Assembly (NCBI RefSeq): GCF_030159595.1
Contig: NZ_BSKJ01000003.1
Location: forward strand, 248,001 to 312,000
From: Pseudomonas putida
GTDB taxonomy: Bacteria; Pseudomonadota; Gammaproteobacteria; Pseudomonadales; Pseudomonadaceae
Direction of reading: 5' to 3'
Length of the DNA: 64,000 nt
Position 1 is the stretch's first letter. Each line of letters starts with the position of its first letter. The position numbers and the translations under genes are program-made. Shown here one piece after another: positions 17,318 to 25,227 of the stretch. Under the pieces are notes generated by a model that saw only the letters and a list, made by a program, of their open reading frames with translations, was not told where the DNA came from and made no database searches.

Positions 17318-18339
17318 TTGACCAACCACTCATTCCAGCGAGCCGCGATGGCCTGGCCGTTCTTGGCCCAGTAGGCGAAGTCGAGGGTGACCTGGTCTTG
17401 GGCGTAGGCAGTCGGCAGGTTGGGCGCAAGGTCTTTGTCCAGCTTGGCCACGCTGTCGACGTTTACAGGGGCGTAGGCGGTCTTGTTGGCGAACTCGGCC
17501 TGGCCTTCGGCGCTGCTGGCGTTGGCCAGGAACTTCATCGCCGCATCCTTGTTCTTGGCGCCTTTGGGGATGACCAGGAAGTCGGCCATGACCAGGTTCT
17601 GCTTCCAGCTCACGCCGACAGGGGCGCCGTCTTGTTGCAGGGCATACACACGGCCGTTCCAGAACTGGCCGAGCGAGGCTTCACCCGAGGCCAGGAGCTG
17701 CTGCGACTGGGCGCCACCGCCCCACCAGACGATGTCTTTCTTGATGGTGTCGAGTTTCTTGAAGGCGCGGTCCAGGTCCAGCGGGTACAGCTTGTCTGGC
17801 GCTACGCCGTCGGCCAGCAGGGCCAGCTCCAGCACGCCAGGGCTTGGCCATTTGTACAGGGCGCGTTTGCCGGGGTAGGTCTTGGTGTCGAACAGTGCGG
17901 TCCAGTCCACCGGCTTGTTGGCACCGAGCTTGCCTTCGTTGTAGCCCAGCACGAAGGAGAAGAAGAACGAGCCGACGCCATGGTCGGAGACAAAGCGCGG
18001 GTCGATCTTGTCGCGTTTGATCTGGCTGAAATCGAGGGGCTCCAGCAGGCCCTCGCTGGCGGCGCGCAGGGCAAAATCGGCTTCCACATCGACCACATCC
18101 CATTGCACGTTGCCGCTCTCGACCATGGCCTTGAGCTTGCCGTAGTCGGTGGGGCCGTCCTGCACGACTTTGATGTCGGTGGCTTTGGTGAAGGGGACTG
18201 CCCATGCTTCTTTCTGGGCGTCCTGGGTGGTACCGCCCCAACTGACGAAATTCAGGCTGTCAGCGGCCTGGGCGGCCTGACAGGCCAGGGTCAGCAGGCT
18301 GGCGGACAGCACTGCGGTTACACGTTTGCTCAACAGCAT
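17314..18339 (-). CDS. ABC importer periplasmic binding protein (PotD/PotF-like)
   Basis: Secreted binding protein of 341 residues, first gene of the operon. The signal peptide covers residues 1-25 (ending CQAAQAA). The mature protein starts DSLNFVSWGG, the N-terminal beta strand typical of the spermidine/putrescine-binding family. Later family marks include WDVVDVEADFALRAASEGLL and SGEASLGQFWNGRVYAL. The ligand acids of true polyamine binders cannot be confirmed by eye. Operon neighbours (RibBA-like gene upstream, DUF1330 beyond) share an operator-like palindrome with it, so a ligand outside classical polyamines is possible. Confidence 0.92.
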   Translation of the reverse strand: MLLSKRVTAVLSASLLTLACQAAQAADSLNFVSWGGTTQDAQKEAWAVPFTKATDIKVVQDGPTDYGKLKAMVESGNVQWDVVDVEADFALRAASEGLLEPLDFSQIKRDKIDPRFVSDHGVGSFFFSFVLGYNEGKLGANKPVDWTALFDTKTYPGKRALYKWPSPGVLELALLADGVAPDKLYPLDLDRAFKKLDTIKKDIVWWGGGAQSQQLLASGEASLGQFWNGRVYALQQDGAPVGVSWKQNLVMADFLVIPKGAKNKDAAMKFLANASSAEGQAEFANKTAYAPVNVDSVAKLDKDLAPNLPTAYAQDQVTLDFAYWAKNGQAIAARWNEWLVK

Positions 18340-18488
18340 GGTTACGCCCTCGTTGCTTTTGTTATTCGAGGCGGGGCTTGTGGTGCGCCCGCCAACAGTG
18401 TTCGGGGAGCAGCTAAAACAAAGTGTCTGGGTGGCCGTTTGTAATTGTAGGTGCCGGCCTGCAGATTCAAGGTCTACGGGATATCATA

Positions 18489-18503
18489 TTATGGTATTCC
18501 AAA
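18489..18503. promoter_or_regulatory. operator-like palindrome upstream of the ABC operon
   Basis: ATGGTATTCCAA at 18491-18502 matches the perfect palindrome ATGGTATACCAT at 19756-19767 in 10 of 12 bases. It lies about 150 nt before the binding-protein gene. This TGGTATACCA core is the usual site type for FadR/VanR-class GntR regulators. Confidence 0.45.
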
Positions 18504-18557
18504 CTTTTGGCAAGAGGCATGAGGCGACCGGCCATCACTCTGTCCTTTCAGAAACGC

Positions 18558-18581
18558 GGCGGGGCCCCACAGGGCCCCGCC
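18558..18581 (-). terminator. GC hairpin after the RibBA-like gene
   Basis: A perfect 10-bp stem (GGCGGGGCCC) with a 4-nt loop lies about 20 nt after the leftward ribBA stop. No U-tract is present. Confidence 0.5.
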
Positions 18582-18602
18582 AAATCAAATGCTTATGTGT
18601 TT

Positions 18603-19724
18603 TCAGCCGATTATTCCGGGCTCAAAGGGAATGCTCTGCACCACTTCCAGCTCGTACCCCGCCAGCCCTGCATACTTCAGTGGAGGCCCCAGGTGACGCA
18701 GCTTGCCCACGCCCAGGTCCTGCAGAATCTGCGCCCCGGTGCCGACTTCGGAATACACCTTCGATTGCCCACGCTGATAAGGCCGTAGCGGCTGCGTCAA
18801 CTGCGGTACGCGCTCCAGCAAGGCCTGGGAGGATTCGTGGTTGGCCAGGATCACCACGACACCAGCACCTTCCTCGGCCACCTTCTGCAAGGCCGCCCAC
18901 AACGTCCAGTTGGCCGGGCCGGCGTATTCGGCACCCACCAGGTCGCGCAGCGGGTCGATCACATGCACCCGCACCAGGGTTGGCTGCTCGCGGCGGATGT
19001 CACCCATGACCATGGCCATGTGCACGCCGCCTTCGATGCGGTCTTCATAGGTGACCAGGCGGAAGGTACCGTGCACGGTAGGCAGTTCGCGTTCGCCGAT
19101 GCGCTTGATGGTCTGCTCGGTGCTCAGGCGGTAATGGATCAGGTCGGCGATGGTGCCGATCTTGATGCCATGCCGGGCGGCGAATACTTCAAGGTCCGGG
19201 CGGCGGGCCATGGTGCCGTCGTCGTTGAGCACTTCGACAATCACCGAGGCCGGGCTGAAGCCGGCCAGGCGGGCCAGGTCGCAGCCGGCTTCGGTGTGGC
19301 CGGCGCGGGTCAGCACGCCGCCTTCACGGGCGCGCAGGGGGAAAATGTGGCCGGGTTGCACCAGGTCTGCGGGGCGGGCGTTGGGGGCCATGGCGGCGGC
19401 TACGGTACGCGCCCGGTCGGCGGCGGAAATACCAGTGGTGACGCCGGTGGCCGCTTCGATAGACACGGTGAAGGCAGTACTGAACACGCTGCCGTTGGCC
19501 GGTACCATCTGCTCCAGGCCCAGGCGCTGGCAGTGTTCGTCGGTCAGTGTCAGGCAGATCAGGCCACGCGCTTCGCGGGCCATGAAGTTGATGGCCTGGG
19601 CGTCGCAACGCTCGGCGGCGATCAGCAGGTCGCCTTCGTTTTCCCGGTCCTCGTCATCCACCAGCAGGACCATCTTGCCTTGCCGGTAGTCCTCGAGAAG
19701 TTCTTCGATGGTGTTGAAAGCCAT
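18603..19724 (-). CDS. ribBA: 3,4-dihydroxy-2-butanone-4-phosphate synthase with degenerate GTP cyclohydrolase II domain
   Basis: Protein of 373 residues. Residues 1-200 form a complete RibB domain (DDEDRENEGDLLIAAE with the metal and substrate acids, and AGHTEAGCDLARLAGF), which makes the four-carbon riboflavin precursor from ribulose 5-phosphate. Residues about 205-373 resemble RibA, but the zinc-binding cysteine cluster of GTP cyclohydrolase II is absent (the region reads VRVHVIDPLRDLVGAEYAG), so that activity is probably lost, as in many proteobacterial RibBA-like proteins. It lies in a cluster with an ABC importer and a DUF1330 gene, not in the rib operon, and no FMN riboswitch is visible in the 78-nt leader. 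It is likely a second, conditionally used copy controlled by the palindrome at 19756. Confidence 0.9.
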   Translation of the reverse strand: MAFNTIEELLEDYRQGKMVLLVDDEDRENEGDLLIAAERCDAQAINFMAREARGLICLTLTDEHCQRLGLEQMVPANGSVFSTAFTVSIEAATGVTTGISAADRARTVAAAMAPNARPADLVQPGHIFPLRAREGGVLTRAGHTEAGCDLARLAGFSPASVIVEVLNDDGTMARRPDLEVFAARHGIKIGTIADLIHYRLSTEQTIKRIGERELPTVHGTFRLVTYEDRIEGGVHMAMVMGDIRREQPTLVRVHVIDPLRDLVGAEYAGPANWTLWAALQKVAEEGAGVVVILANHESSQALLERVPQLTQPLRPYQRGQSKVYSEVGTGAQILQDLGVGKLRHLGPPLKYAGLAGYELEVVQSIPFEPGIIG

Positions 19725-19755
19725 GTTGCACGCTCACTGTGGCGGGGTGATTATT

Positions 19756-19767
19756 ATGGTATACCAT
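19756..19767. promoter_or_regulatory. perfect 12-bp palindromic operator between ribBA and DUF1330 gene
   Basis: ATGGTATACCAT is a perfect palindrome in the 78-nt divergent gap, 32 nt from the ribBA start and 36 nt from the DUF1330 start. It has the form of a GntR (FadR/VanR-like) binding site. A near copy lies before the ABC operon. No GntR gene is in the window. Confidence 0.55.
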
Positions 19768-19802
19768 CATACACAAATATCGCCGTAACAGGAGAGCAGC
19801 GC

Positions 19803-20096
19803 ATGAAGGCCTATTGGATCGCCCATGTGGACGTGACCGACCCCGAGCAATACCAGCAGTACACCCAGCGCGCCCCGGCTGCCTTCAAGGCGTTCGGCGG
19901 TCGCTTCCTGGCCCGTGGCGGGCGCAGCGAAGCAATGGAAGGGCGGCCTACCCCTCAGCGTAGCGTGGTGATCGAGTTCGACTCGTACGCGCAGGCGGTG
20001 GCGTGCTACCGGTCCGCGCTGTACCAGGAGGCGTGCAGCCATCGCCAGGGTGTCGCGAAGGCTGAAGTGATCATCGTCGAAGGGTTCGAACCTTGA
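19803..20096 (+). CDS. DUF1330 family protein
   Basis: Small cytoplasmic protein of 97 residues with the ferredoxin-like DUF1330 fold: MKAYWIAHVDVTDPEQYQQY, FGGRFLARGGRSEAMEG, then RSVVIEFDSYAQAVACYRS and VAKAEVIIVEGFE. Many members are small-molecule-binding or modifying enzymes without a defined reaction. The ATG has a strong AGGAGAG site. It is divergent from ribBA across a shared palindromic operator, which suggests co-regulation with ribBA and the ABC importer. A long REP hairpin ends the unit. Confidence 0.88.
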   Translation: MKAYWIAHVDVTDPEQYQQYTQRAPAAFKAFGGRFLARGGRSEAMEGRPTPQRSVVIEFDSYAQAVACYRSALYQEACSHRQGVAKAEVIIVEGFEP

Positions 20097-20109
20097 GGTA
20101 GTTGCCGAT

Positions 20110-20203
20110 GGCCCCATCGCCGGCAAGCCAGCTACCACAGGTACTGCACAGATTTCAGAACCTGTGCAGTACCTGTGGTAGCTGGCTTGCCGGCGATAGG
20201 GCC
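20110..20203. repeat. long REP hairpin between convergent genes
   Basis: Two 42-nt arms (20110-20151 and 20162-20203) are inverted copies with one mismatch, carrying the P. putida REP core CATCGCCGGCAAGCCAGC. It separates the DUF1330 gene from the convergent pirin gene and should act as a terminator in both directions. Confidence 0.85.
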
Positions 20204-20223
20204 ATCATTGTCAAAGCAGAAAC

Positions 20224-20946
20224 TCAAGGCATACCTGGCAATTCATGTGGCCGCAGGTCAAACACCAGCACCTCGGCATCCACCCCATTGCCCAGTTCCA
20301 GCATCTGTTCCTGCCTTACCCGCACCCCGTCCCCTTCATTCAGCACCCGTCCATTGAGCTCGATGCTGCCCCGGGCCACATGCACATAGGCATGGCGGTT
20401 TTCCGGCAAGGTCAGGCTGGCGCGCTCGTCACCGTCGAACAGGCCCGCATACACCCGCGCATTCTGCCGCACCTGCAACGACCCTTCGGCGCCATCCGGC
20501 GAGATGATCAGGCGCAGCTTGCCGCGCTTTTCCTCGGCACTGAAATGCTGTTGCTGGTAACGCGGCGTAGCGCCTTGCACGTTCGGCACGATCCAGATTT
20601 GCAAAAAGTGCACCGGCTGCGCCTGGCTGTGGTTGAACTCGCTGTGCGCCACGCCGTGCCCGGCGCTCATCAGTTGCACATCGCCCGGCCGGATCACCGA
20701 ACCGGTGCCTAGCGTGTCCTTGTGCTCCAGCGCGCCTTCCAGCACATAGGAGAAAATCTCCATGTCGCGGTGCGGGTGTTCACCAAAGCCCTTGCCGGGG
20801 ATGACGCGGTCGTCGTTGATCACCAGCAAGTCAGAGAATCCTTGCTCGTCCGGGTTGCGGTAATGGCCGAACGAGAAGGTATGGAAGGATTTCAACCAGC
20901 CATGGAAGGCCAGGCCGCGGTCTTGGGCGTTACGGACGGTGAGCAT
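20224..20946 (-). CDS. Pirin-family protein (YhaK/quercetin dioxygenase-like)
   Basis: Bicupin protein of 240 residues. The start at 20946 has an AAGGAG site; the frame is open further upstream but unsupported. The metal site of the N-terminal cupin is visible: GEHPHRDMEIFSYVLEG gives two histidines (near residues 58 and 60) and GHGVAHSEFNHS gives a third histidine and a glutamate. Family members bind iron or another divalent metal, and some have quercetinase activity. The C-terminal cupin lacks metal ligands, as usual. No obvious operon partner. Confidence 0.9.
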   Translation of the reverse strand: MLTVRNAQDRGLAFHGWLKSFHTFSFGHYRNPDEQGFSDLLVINDDRVIPGKGFGEHPHRDMEIFSYVLEGALEHKDTLGTGSVIRPGDVQLMSAGHGVAHSEFNHSQAQPVHFLQIWIVPNVQGATPRYQQQHFSAEEKRGKLRLIISPDGAEGSLQVRQNARVYAGLFDGDERASLTLPENRHAYVHVARGSIELNGRVLNEGDGVRVRQEQMLELGNGVDAEVLVFDLRPHELPGMP

Positions 20947-21170
20947 GGTGATTCTCCTTGAATGCCGGGGCCGTGAGGGCTGCCGTGCGGTCGATGGAGA
21001 TAACTTTACTGTCACCTGAATGTTTGAAAAATACCGTTAGCATGGAATGACTGTCTTGTTTTAAGTGACAGTTGATCCAAGCTTTTGTAGGGCAATTCTG
21101 AATTTTCAGCCGCTCGGTCTCTGTCCGTTTACCGGTGATAGCGTCGGTATTTCCATACAGGGAGTTGCTC

Positions 21171-22235
21171 ATGACACGCATATCGATACATGGCAAAGGA
21201 CAGGCACTCGATGGTGACCTCACTACCACTGGGGCGGTCTGCATAGCCAGCAGTACCCACTATCGGGGGAACAACCAGCGTGCCCTGCGCCTAGGGGACG
21301 CCACGACAGAGTGCCCGGGATGCAAGAAGCCCGGTGTAATCGTTGAAGGGCTTCATTTCTTCAACATCGAAGGAAAACCAGCTGTGGTAGATGGGGCGCT
21401 GGTCAAGTGTGGCTGTCCAGAGGGCAGTAACCGTGTCGTGGCCATGGGGGGACGTGGTTTGGCGGCAAGCCCCTCGGCGGCACAGCAGACAAGCCAGGCG
21501 GCAACATCAGGCCAAGCCGGCTCCACTTCCCCCTTGAAAGCTTCGCTATCAGAAGCAAAACCGCAGCCTGTAATCTGCAAACATCCTGACATGATGGAGC
21601 AGGTTGCCAGCTACATCGCTGGAGAAATGAATCGCAACATCACACACCCATCCGTGCTGAAAAGGCGGAAGCTAACCAGCTTTGACGCGACAGAGGAACA
21701 TGCAAAATTTCAAAAGCTGCCTTGGTATGCACGTCTTTTACCGCCTGACTTTCAAGCAATGATGATTGGCAACACTGCTGCCGCGATGGCGCTTTGGACA
21801 GAGAGGGTTGGTCAGAACAGGCCATGTGATCACAAGGTGGCGATTGCACAACGGTTCGGCAGGGTTTGGTATAAGCAAGGTGAAGTCGACTACTTCTACG
21901 ACATCTGGTCGAACATACACTATGGCTATGTGGGACGGGCGGGGGGCCTTTCAGAAAGTGTTCTTCTGGATGGTGCCGGGCTTGAGCAGGTTGCATCAGA
22001 CACCATTCGGAAGGTTCAAGATTGGGATGAGCAAGATGGACCTCGTCGCTACGCAGACATCGACGGGATGCGGGCTTGGGATGATATAGGCGATCGTGTC
22101 TCTATCAGTATTGGCATCAAACAGTATAAGCAGCAATCAAACGGTGGGATTACGGTAAAGGTGCTCATGGATGAGGTATTAGCATTGCCACTTTCAAGTT
22201 GGGGAGGCAGCGTACGTGATCATGTCTGCAACTAA
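21171..22235 (+). CDS. PAAR-domain type VI effector with polymorphic toxin type 44-like C-terminus
   Basis: Protein of 354 residues; the ATG at 21171 has a GGGAG site. Residues 1-92 form a PAAR domain clearly paralogous to that at 9999 (HGKGQALDGDLTTTGA, GALVKCGCPEGSNRVVA). A low-complexity linker rich in S, A and Q spans 95-130. The C-terminal domain (about 140-354) includes AIAQRFGRVWYKQGEVDYFY, DIWSNIHYGYVGRAGG and SISIGIKQYKQQ, the pattern I recognise as the Ntox44 domain of polymorphic toxins, a predicted nuclease. The stop overlaps the start of an immunity gene by 20 nt. The last 30 codons are duplicated 528 nt downstream. Confidence 0.85.
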   Translation: MTRISIHGKGQALDGDLTTTGAVCIASSTHYRGNNQRALRLGDATTECPGCKKPGVIVEGLHFFNIEGKPAVVDGALVKCGCPEGSNRVVAMGGRGLAASPSAAQQTSQAATSGQAGSTSPLKASLSEAKPQPVICKHPDMMEQVASYIAGEMNRNITHPSVLKRRKLTSFDATEEHAKFQKLPWYARLLPPDFQAMMIGNTAAAMALWTERVGQNRPCDHKVAIAQRFGRVWYKQGEVDYFYDIWSNIHYGYVGRAGGLSESVLLDGAGLEQVASDTIRKVQDWDEQDGPRRYADIDGMRAWDDIGDRVSISIGIKQYKQQSNGGITVKVLMDEVLALPLSSWGGSVRDHVCN

Positions 22236-22608
22236 ACCGAAACGGCATTTTTGGCGCTGGGTGGTCGCGATAATGCTCGCCCCAATCGTCTTTTGGTATG
22301 TCGCTACACCCCGTGTAAGTTTTCATTTTTCTGACAAAGGCCAGGGTCGCCTTGGCTATATCTTGAATGTTCAGCACGACATATCAAAAGGTGAAATCTA
22401 CCCAGGCGAAACCACAGGCGGCGGTGGGCATATCTTCCCGAACGACCAATTTTTCATGCAGCTCGATTGGAGCAACCGTGGAAAGTGGCACTGCATTCGG
22501 GCCAAACCCAAGTGGCCCAGGATCGATATCTACATCGGGGCGGACGGTGGCATAGATAGCCGCACTGATGGCAGATTCATTGAAGCCTGTGGGCCATTTC
22601 CGCAATAG
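22216..22608 (+). CDS. Cognate immunity protein (first copy)
   Basis: Protein of 130 residues. A GTG start at 22216 with a GGGGAGG site 8 nt upstream is preferred over an ATG two codons later (14 nt spacing). It is membrane-anchored: a basic N-terminus (KPKRHFWRW) is followed by a hydrophobic helix (VVAIMLAPIVFWYVATP, about residues 15-31) and a periplasmic or exposed domain of about 95 residues. The gene overlaps the toxin stop by 20 nt in a different frame. About 85 percent of its residues are identical to the copy at 22744-23136. Immunity function is inferred from position; no named domain was recognised. Confidence 0.75.
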   Translation: MIMSATKPKRHFWRWVVAIMLAPIVFWYVATPRVSFHFSDKGQGRLGYILNVQHDISKGEIYPGETTGGGGHIFPNDQFFMQLDWSNRGKWHCIRAKPKWPRIDIYIGADGGIDSRTDGRFIEACGPFPQ

Positions 22609-22612
22609 AAGC

Positions 22613-22638
22613 AAAAGACCCGCCTGGACGGGTCTTTT
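22613..22638 (+). terminator. intrinsic terminator after first immunity gene
   Basis: AAAAGACCCG and CGGGTCTTTT form a 10-bp stem with a 6-nt loop ending in a T run. It is nearly identical to the terminator at 23141-23166 and belongs to the duplicated unit. Confidence 0.85.
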
Positions 22639-22652
22639 AGTCATCGACTCTG

Positions 22653-22763
22653 CACAAGCTGCACCCAAATGGTGGGATCACGGTAAAGATGCTCATGGCC
22701 GGAGTGTCAGCATTGCCACGCTCAAGCTGGGGAGGTGCCATAGTTGATCACGCCTGCGAATAA
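22653..22763 (+). pseudogene. fossil C-terminal tail of a PAAR toxin
   Basis: This stretch, in the frame of 22671, encodes HKLHPNGGITVKMLM followed by PRSSWGG and DHACE and a TAA at 22761. It aligns without gaps with the last codons of the toxin gene (YKQQSNGGITVKVLM, PLSSWGG, DHVCN), offset exactly 528 nt. There is no start codon, promoter or upstream toxin sequence. It is the 3' remnant of a second toxin gene left in front of the duplicated immunity gene. Confidence 0.85.
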
Positions 22764-23136
22764 GCCGAAACGGCATATCTGGCGCTGGGTAGTGGTGATA
22801 TTGCTTTCGCCTATCATTTTTTGGTATTTCGCCACACCTCAGGTGAGTTTTCATTTTTCTGACAAAGGCCAAGGGCGCCTCGGCTACATCTTGAATGTCC
22901 AGCACGACATATCAAAAGGCGAGATCTACCCGGGTGAAGCCACCGGCGGCGCTGGCCACATTTTCCCGAACGACCAATTTTTCATGCAGCTTGATTGGAA
23001 CAACCGTGGGAAATCGCACTGCATCCGTGTCAAACCCAGATGGCCAAGTATCGATATCTATATCGGGGCAGACGGTGCCATAGATAGCCGCACCGATGGC
23101 AGATTCATTGAAGCCTGCGGGCCATTTCCGAAATAG
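22744..23136 (+). CDS. Orphan immunity protein (second copy)
   Basis: Protein of 130 residues, paralogous along its whole length to the first immunity protein. It has the same basic start, membrane helix (VVVILLSPIIFWYFATP) and C-terminal domain ending DSRTDGRFIEACGPFPK. The start codon is TTG at the position of GTG in the first copy, with the GGGGAGG site kept. The spacing, overlap with the toxin-tail fossil and downstream terminator all repeat those of the first unit. It probably protects against a related toxin variant carried by siblings. It has no own promoter and lies after a terminator, so expression depends on readthrough or an internal promoter not recognised. Confidence 0.75.
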   Translation: MITPANKPKRHIWRWVVVILLSPIIFWYFATPQVSFHFSDKGQGRLGYILNVQHDISKGEIYPGEATGGAGHIFPNDQFFMQLDWNNRGKSHCIRVKPRWPSIDIYIGADGAIDSRTDGRFIEACGPFPK

Positions 23137-23140
23137 AAGC

Positions 23141-23166
23141 AAAAGACCCGCCTAGGCGGGTCTTTT
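23141..23166 (+). terminator. intrinsic terminator after second immunity gene
   Basis: AAAAGACCCG pairs with CGGGTCTTTT around a short loop. It ends the duplicated unit just before the convergent esterase gene. Confidence 0.85.
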
Positions 23167-23176
23167 GATTATCGAC

Positions 23177-24196
23177 TCACTGCAAATGCACTTTAAGTTC
23201 GGTGCCCGCCTGCCTCATCGCTGCCTTCACCGCTGGCACCTGGCTCAAAGGGTTCAACAGCCCATAGTCATGAATCATCCCGTTGTACCGCACCGAGGTC
23301 ACTGTCACGCCGGCCGCATTCAACTTGCGGGCATACGCCTCACCCTCATCCCGCAGCACATCGAATTCGGCCGTCTGCACCAGCGCTGGCGGCAACCCTT
23401 TCAACTGTTCACTGCTGGCCCGCAGCGGCGAGGTATAGATCTGTTCCCGCGCTTTGGCATCGGTGGTGTAGTTGTCCCAGAACCACTTCATCATCCGCGT
23501 GGTCAGGAAGTGCCCTTCGGCAAACTGTTTGTATGACACAGTCTCGAAGCTGGCATCGGTCACCGGCCACAGCAGCAACTGGAAGCGCAGGGCAGGGGTA
23601 CCGGCCTCTTTGGCCTTGAGTGCAACCACCGCTGCCATGTTGCCGCCGACGCTGTTGCCGGCTACAGCCAAGCGCTTGCCGTCCACACCGATTTCCTTGC
23701 CATGCTCGGCTACCCAGCGGGTTGCGGCATACGCCTGGTTGATCGCCGTTGGGTAGTGCGCTTCTGGTGATGGGGTGTAGTCCACATAAACCGCCACCGC
23801 ACCGGAGCCGACCACCAGGTCGTGGATCAGCCGCTGGTGGGTTGGGAAGTCGCCCAGCACCCAACCGCCACCGTGGAAGAACATGAACACCGGCAGGTCA
23901 CCCTTGACGTTGGCCGGGCGCACCACCTGCAGCTTGATCGATTCGCCGTTGGCCTGGATGGTGCGTGCCTTCACCTCGATACCGGAGAGGTCGACCTTGA
24001 CCGAAGCCTGTGCGCCAGTCAGCACCGCACGGGCGTCTTTCGGGCTGAGTTGCTCCAGTGGCTTGCCGCCGCCTTTTTCCAGGGCTTCGAGGAAGGCCTG
24101 GGTATGTTGTTCGACACCTGGGCTGCCCGCAGCAAAGGCGCTGGAAACGGACAGGGTCAGAAGGGACGCGGTAAGGGCTTTGTGGACAATGTTCAT
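23177..24196 (-). CDS. Secreted alpha/beta hydrolase, HSL-type esterase
   Basis: Exported esterase of 339 residues. The signal peptide covers residues 1-22 (ending SSAFAA). The oxyanion-hole motif HGGGW (FMFFHGGGWVLGD, near residue 108) places it in the hormone-sensitive-lipase family. The nucleophile is in the GNSVGG elbow (near 180), the acid is likely in AEFDVLRDEGEAYA and the histidine in NGMIHDYG. It acts on short-chain esters or lactones in the periplasm; the substrate is unknown. It is divergent from a LysR regulator gene (24331), a probable control pair. Confidence 0.9.
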   Translation of the reverse strand: MNIVHKALTASLLTLSVSSAFAAGSPGVEQHTQAFLEALEKGGGKPLEQLSPKDARAVLTGAQASVKVDLSGIEVKARTIQANGESIKLQVVRPANVKGDLPVFMFFHGGGWVLGDFPTHQRLIHDLVVGSGAVAVYVDYTPSPEAHYPTAINQAYAATRWVAEHGKEIGVDGKRLAVAGNSVGGNMAAVVALKAKEAGTPALRFQLLLWPVTDASFETVSYKQFAEGHFLTTRMMKWFWDNYTTDAKAREQIYTSPLRASSEQLKGLPPALVQTAEFDVLRDEGEAYARKLNAAGVTVTSVRYNGMIHDYGLLNPLSQVPAVKAAMRQAGTELKVHLQ

Positions 24197-24330
24197 GAGC
24201 GAATCCTTTTCTATGTAAGTGTTGGTAGTAGGCGTCTTGCCTGGCCTGGTGGGCCATCGCTGCGACTTGTGCGTAGATTAGGCAGATGCACTCGCGGGAA
24301 AAAGCCGCTATAAAGCGTTTGACTGTCACT

Positions 24331-25227
24331 ATGAGCGAGACAATGAACCCTTACGAAGACATGCGCATTTTTGCCCAGGTCATGGAGGCCGGCAGTTTCA
24401 CCGCTGCCGCTGACCGCCTGGGCATGTCCAAGCAATCGGTCAGCCGGCGCCTGATGCAGCTCGAAGAGCGCCTGGGTGTGCGCCTGCTCAACCGCTCCAC
24501 CCGGCGCCTGGACGCCACGCCGCTAGGCCAGCACTACTACCAGTCGGCGCTGCGTTTGCTGGGTGAAGTGCAGCAGGTGGAGCACGACATCAGCGGCCAG
24601 GCCCAGGCCTTGCGCGGCACCTTGCGCCTGAGCGCGCCACTGTCATTTGCCATGGCGCATCTGGGTTGCCTGCTGACAGAGTTCCTGCAATTGCACCCGC
24701 AAGTGGATGTGGAGGTGGACCTTAGTGACCGGGCCGTAGACCTGATCGGCGAGGGTTACGACCTGGCACTGCGCATTGGCGCGCTGGAGGATTCCAGCCT
24801 GATTGCACGGCGTATTGCCAGTGTCGAGCGGGTCTACTGTGCGAGCCCGGATTACTTGCAAGCGCGAGGCGTGCCGACAGCACCGGATGAACTGGCCGGC
24901 CATGACTGCCTGCCTTATGGGCATTCGCGTCAGGTGCAGTGGCAGTTTCGCCAGGGCGGCAAGGCGCAGGCGATTCAGGTGGCCGGGCGGATGCGTGCGA
25001 ACAACGGCGAGTTGCTCCGTGATGCAGCCATCGCCGGGATGGGGGTTACCTATCTGCCGACCTTCATCGTTGGGCAGGCGTTGGCGGACGGGCGGCTGCT
25101 CAGTGTGCTTGAAACGTGGACGCCTCCGTCATTGCAGCTGTCGGCGGTGTACCCGCAGCACCGGCAGGTGGCGCGGCCGGTGCAGGGGTTTGTCGACTTC
25201 CTGCGTGAACGGTTGGTGCAGCTTTAG
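24331..25227 (+). CDS. LysR-family transcriptional regulator
   Basis: Regulator of about 298 residues. I use the ATG at 24331 (MSETMNPYEDMRIFAQVME); the ATG at 24343 is equally possible and neither has a strong ribosome site. The HTH is SFTAAADRLGMSKQSVSRRLMQLEE in pieces around residues 20-45, followed by LGVRLLNRSTRRLDATPLG. The remainder is the CrgA-type effector domain (DLSDRAVDLIGEGYDLALR). It is divergent from the esterase and convergent with soxG, whose stop overlaps its own by 4 nt. Regulation of the esterase is inferred. Confidence 0.92.
   Translation: MSETMNPYEDMRIFAQVMEAGSFTAAADRLGMSKQSVSRRLMQLEERLGVRLLNRSTRRLDATPLGQHYYQSALRLLGEVQQVEHDISGQAQALRGTLRLSAPLSFAMAHLGCLLTEFLQLHPQVDVEVDLSDRAVDLIGEGYDLALRIGALEDSSLIARRIASVERVYCASPDYLQARGVPTAPDELAGHDCLPYGHSRQVQWQFRQGGKAQAIQVAGRMRANNGELLRDAAIAGMGVTYLPTFIVGQALADGRLLSVLETWTPPSLQLSAVYPQHRQVARPVQGFVDFLRERLVQL

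Noticed and set aside
20078..20096. tRNA-like GTTCGAACC sequence
   Set aside because: It lies in the coding end of the DUF1330 gene and no cloverleaf can be formed; no tRNA was found in the window.
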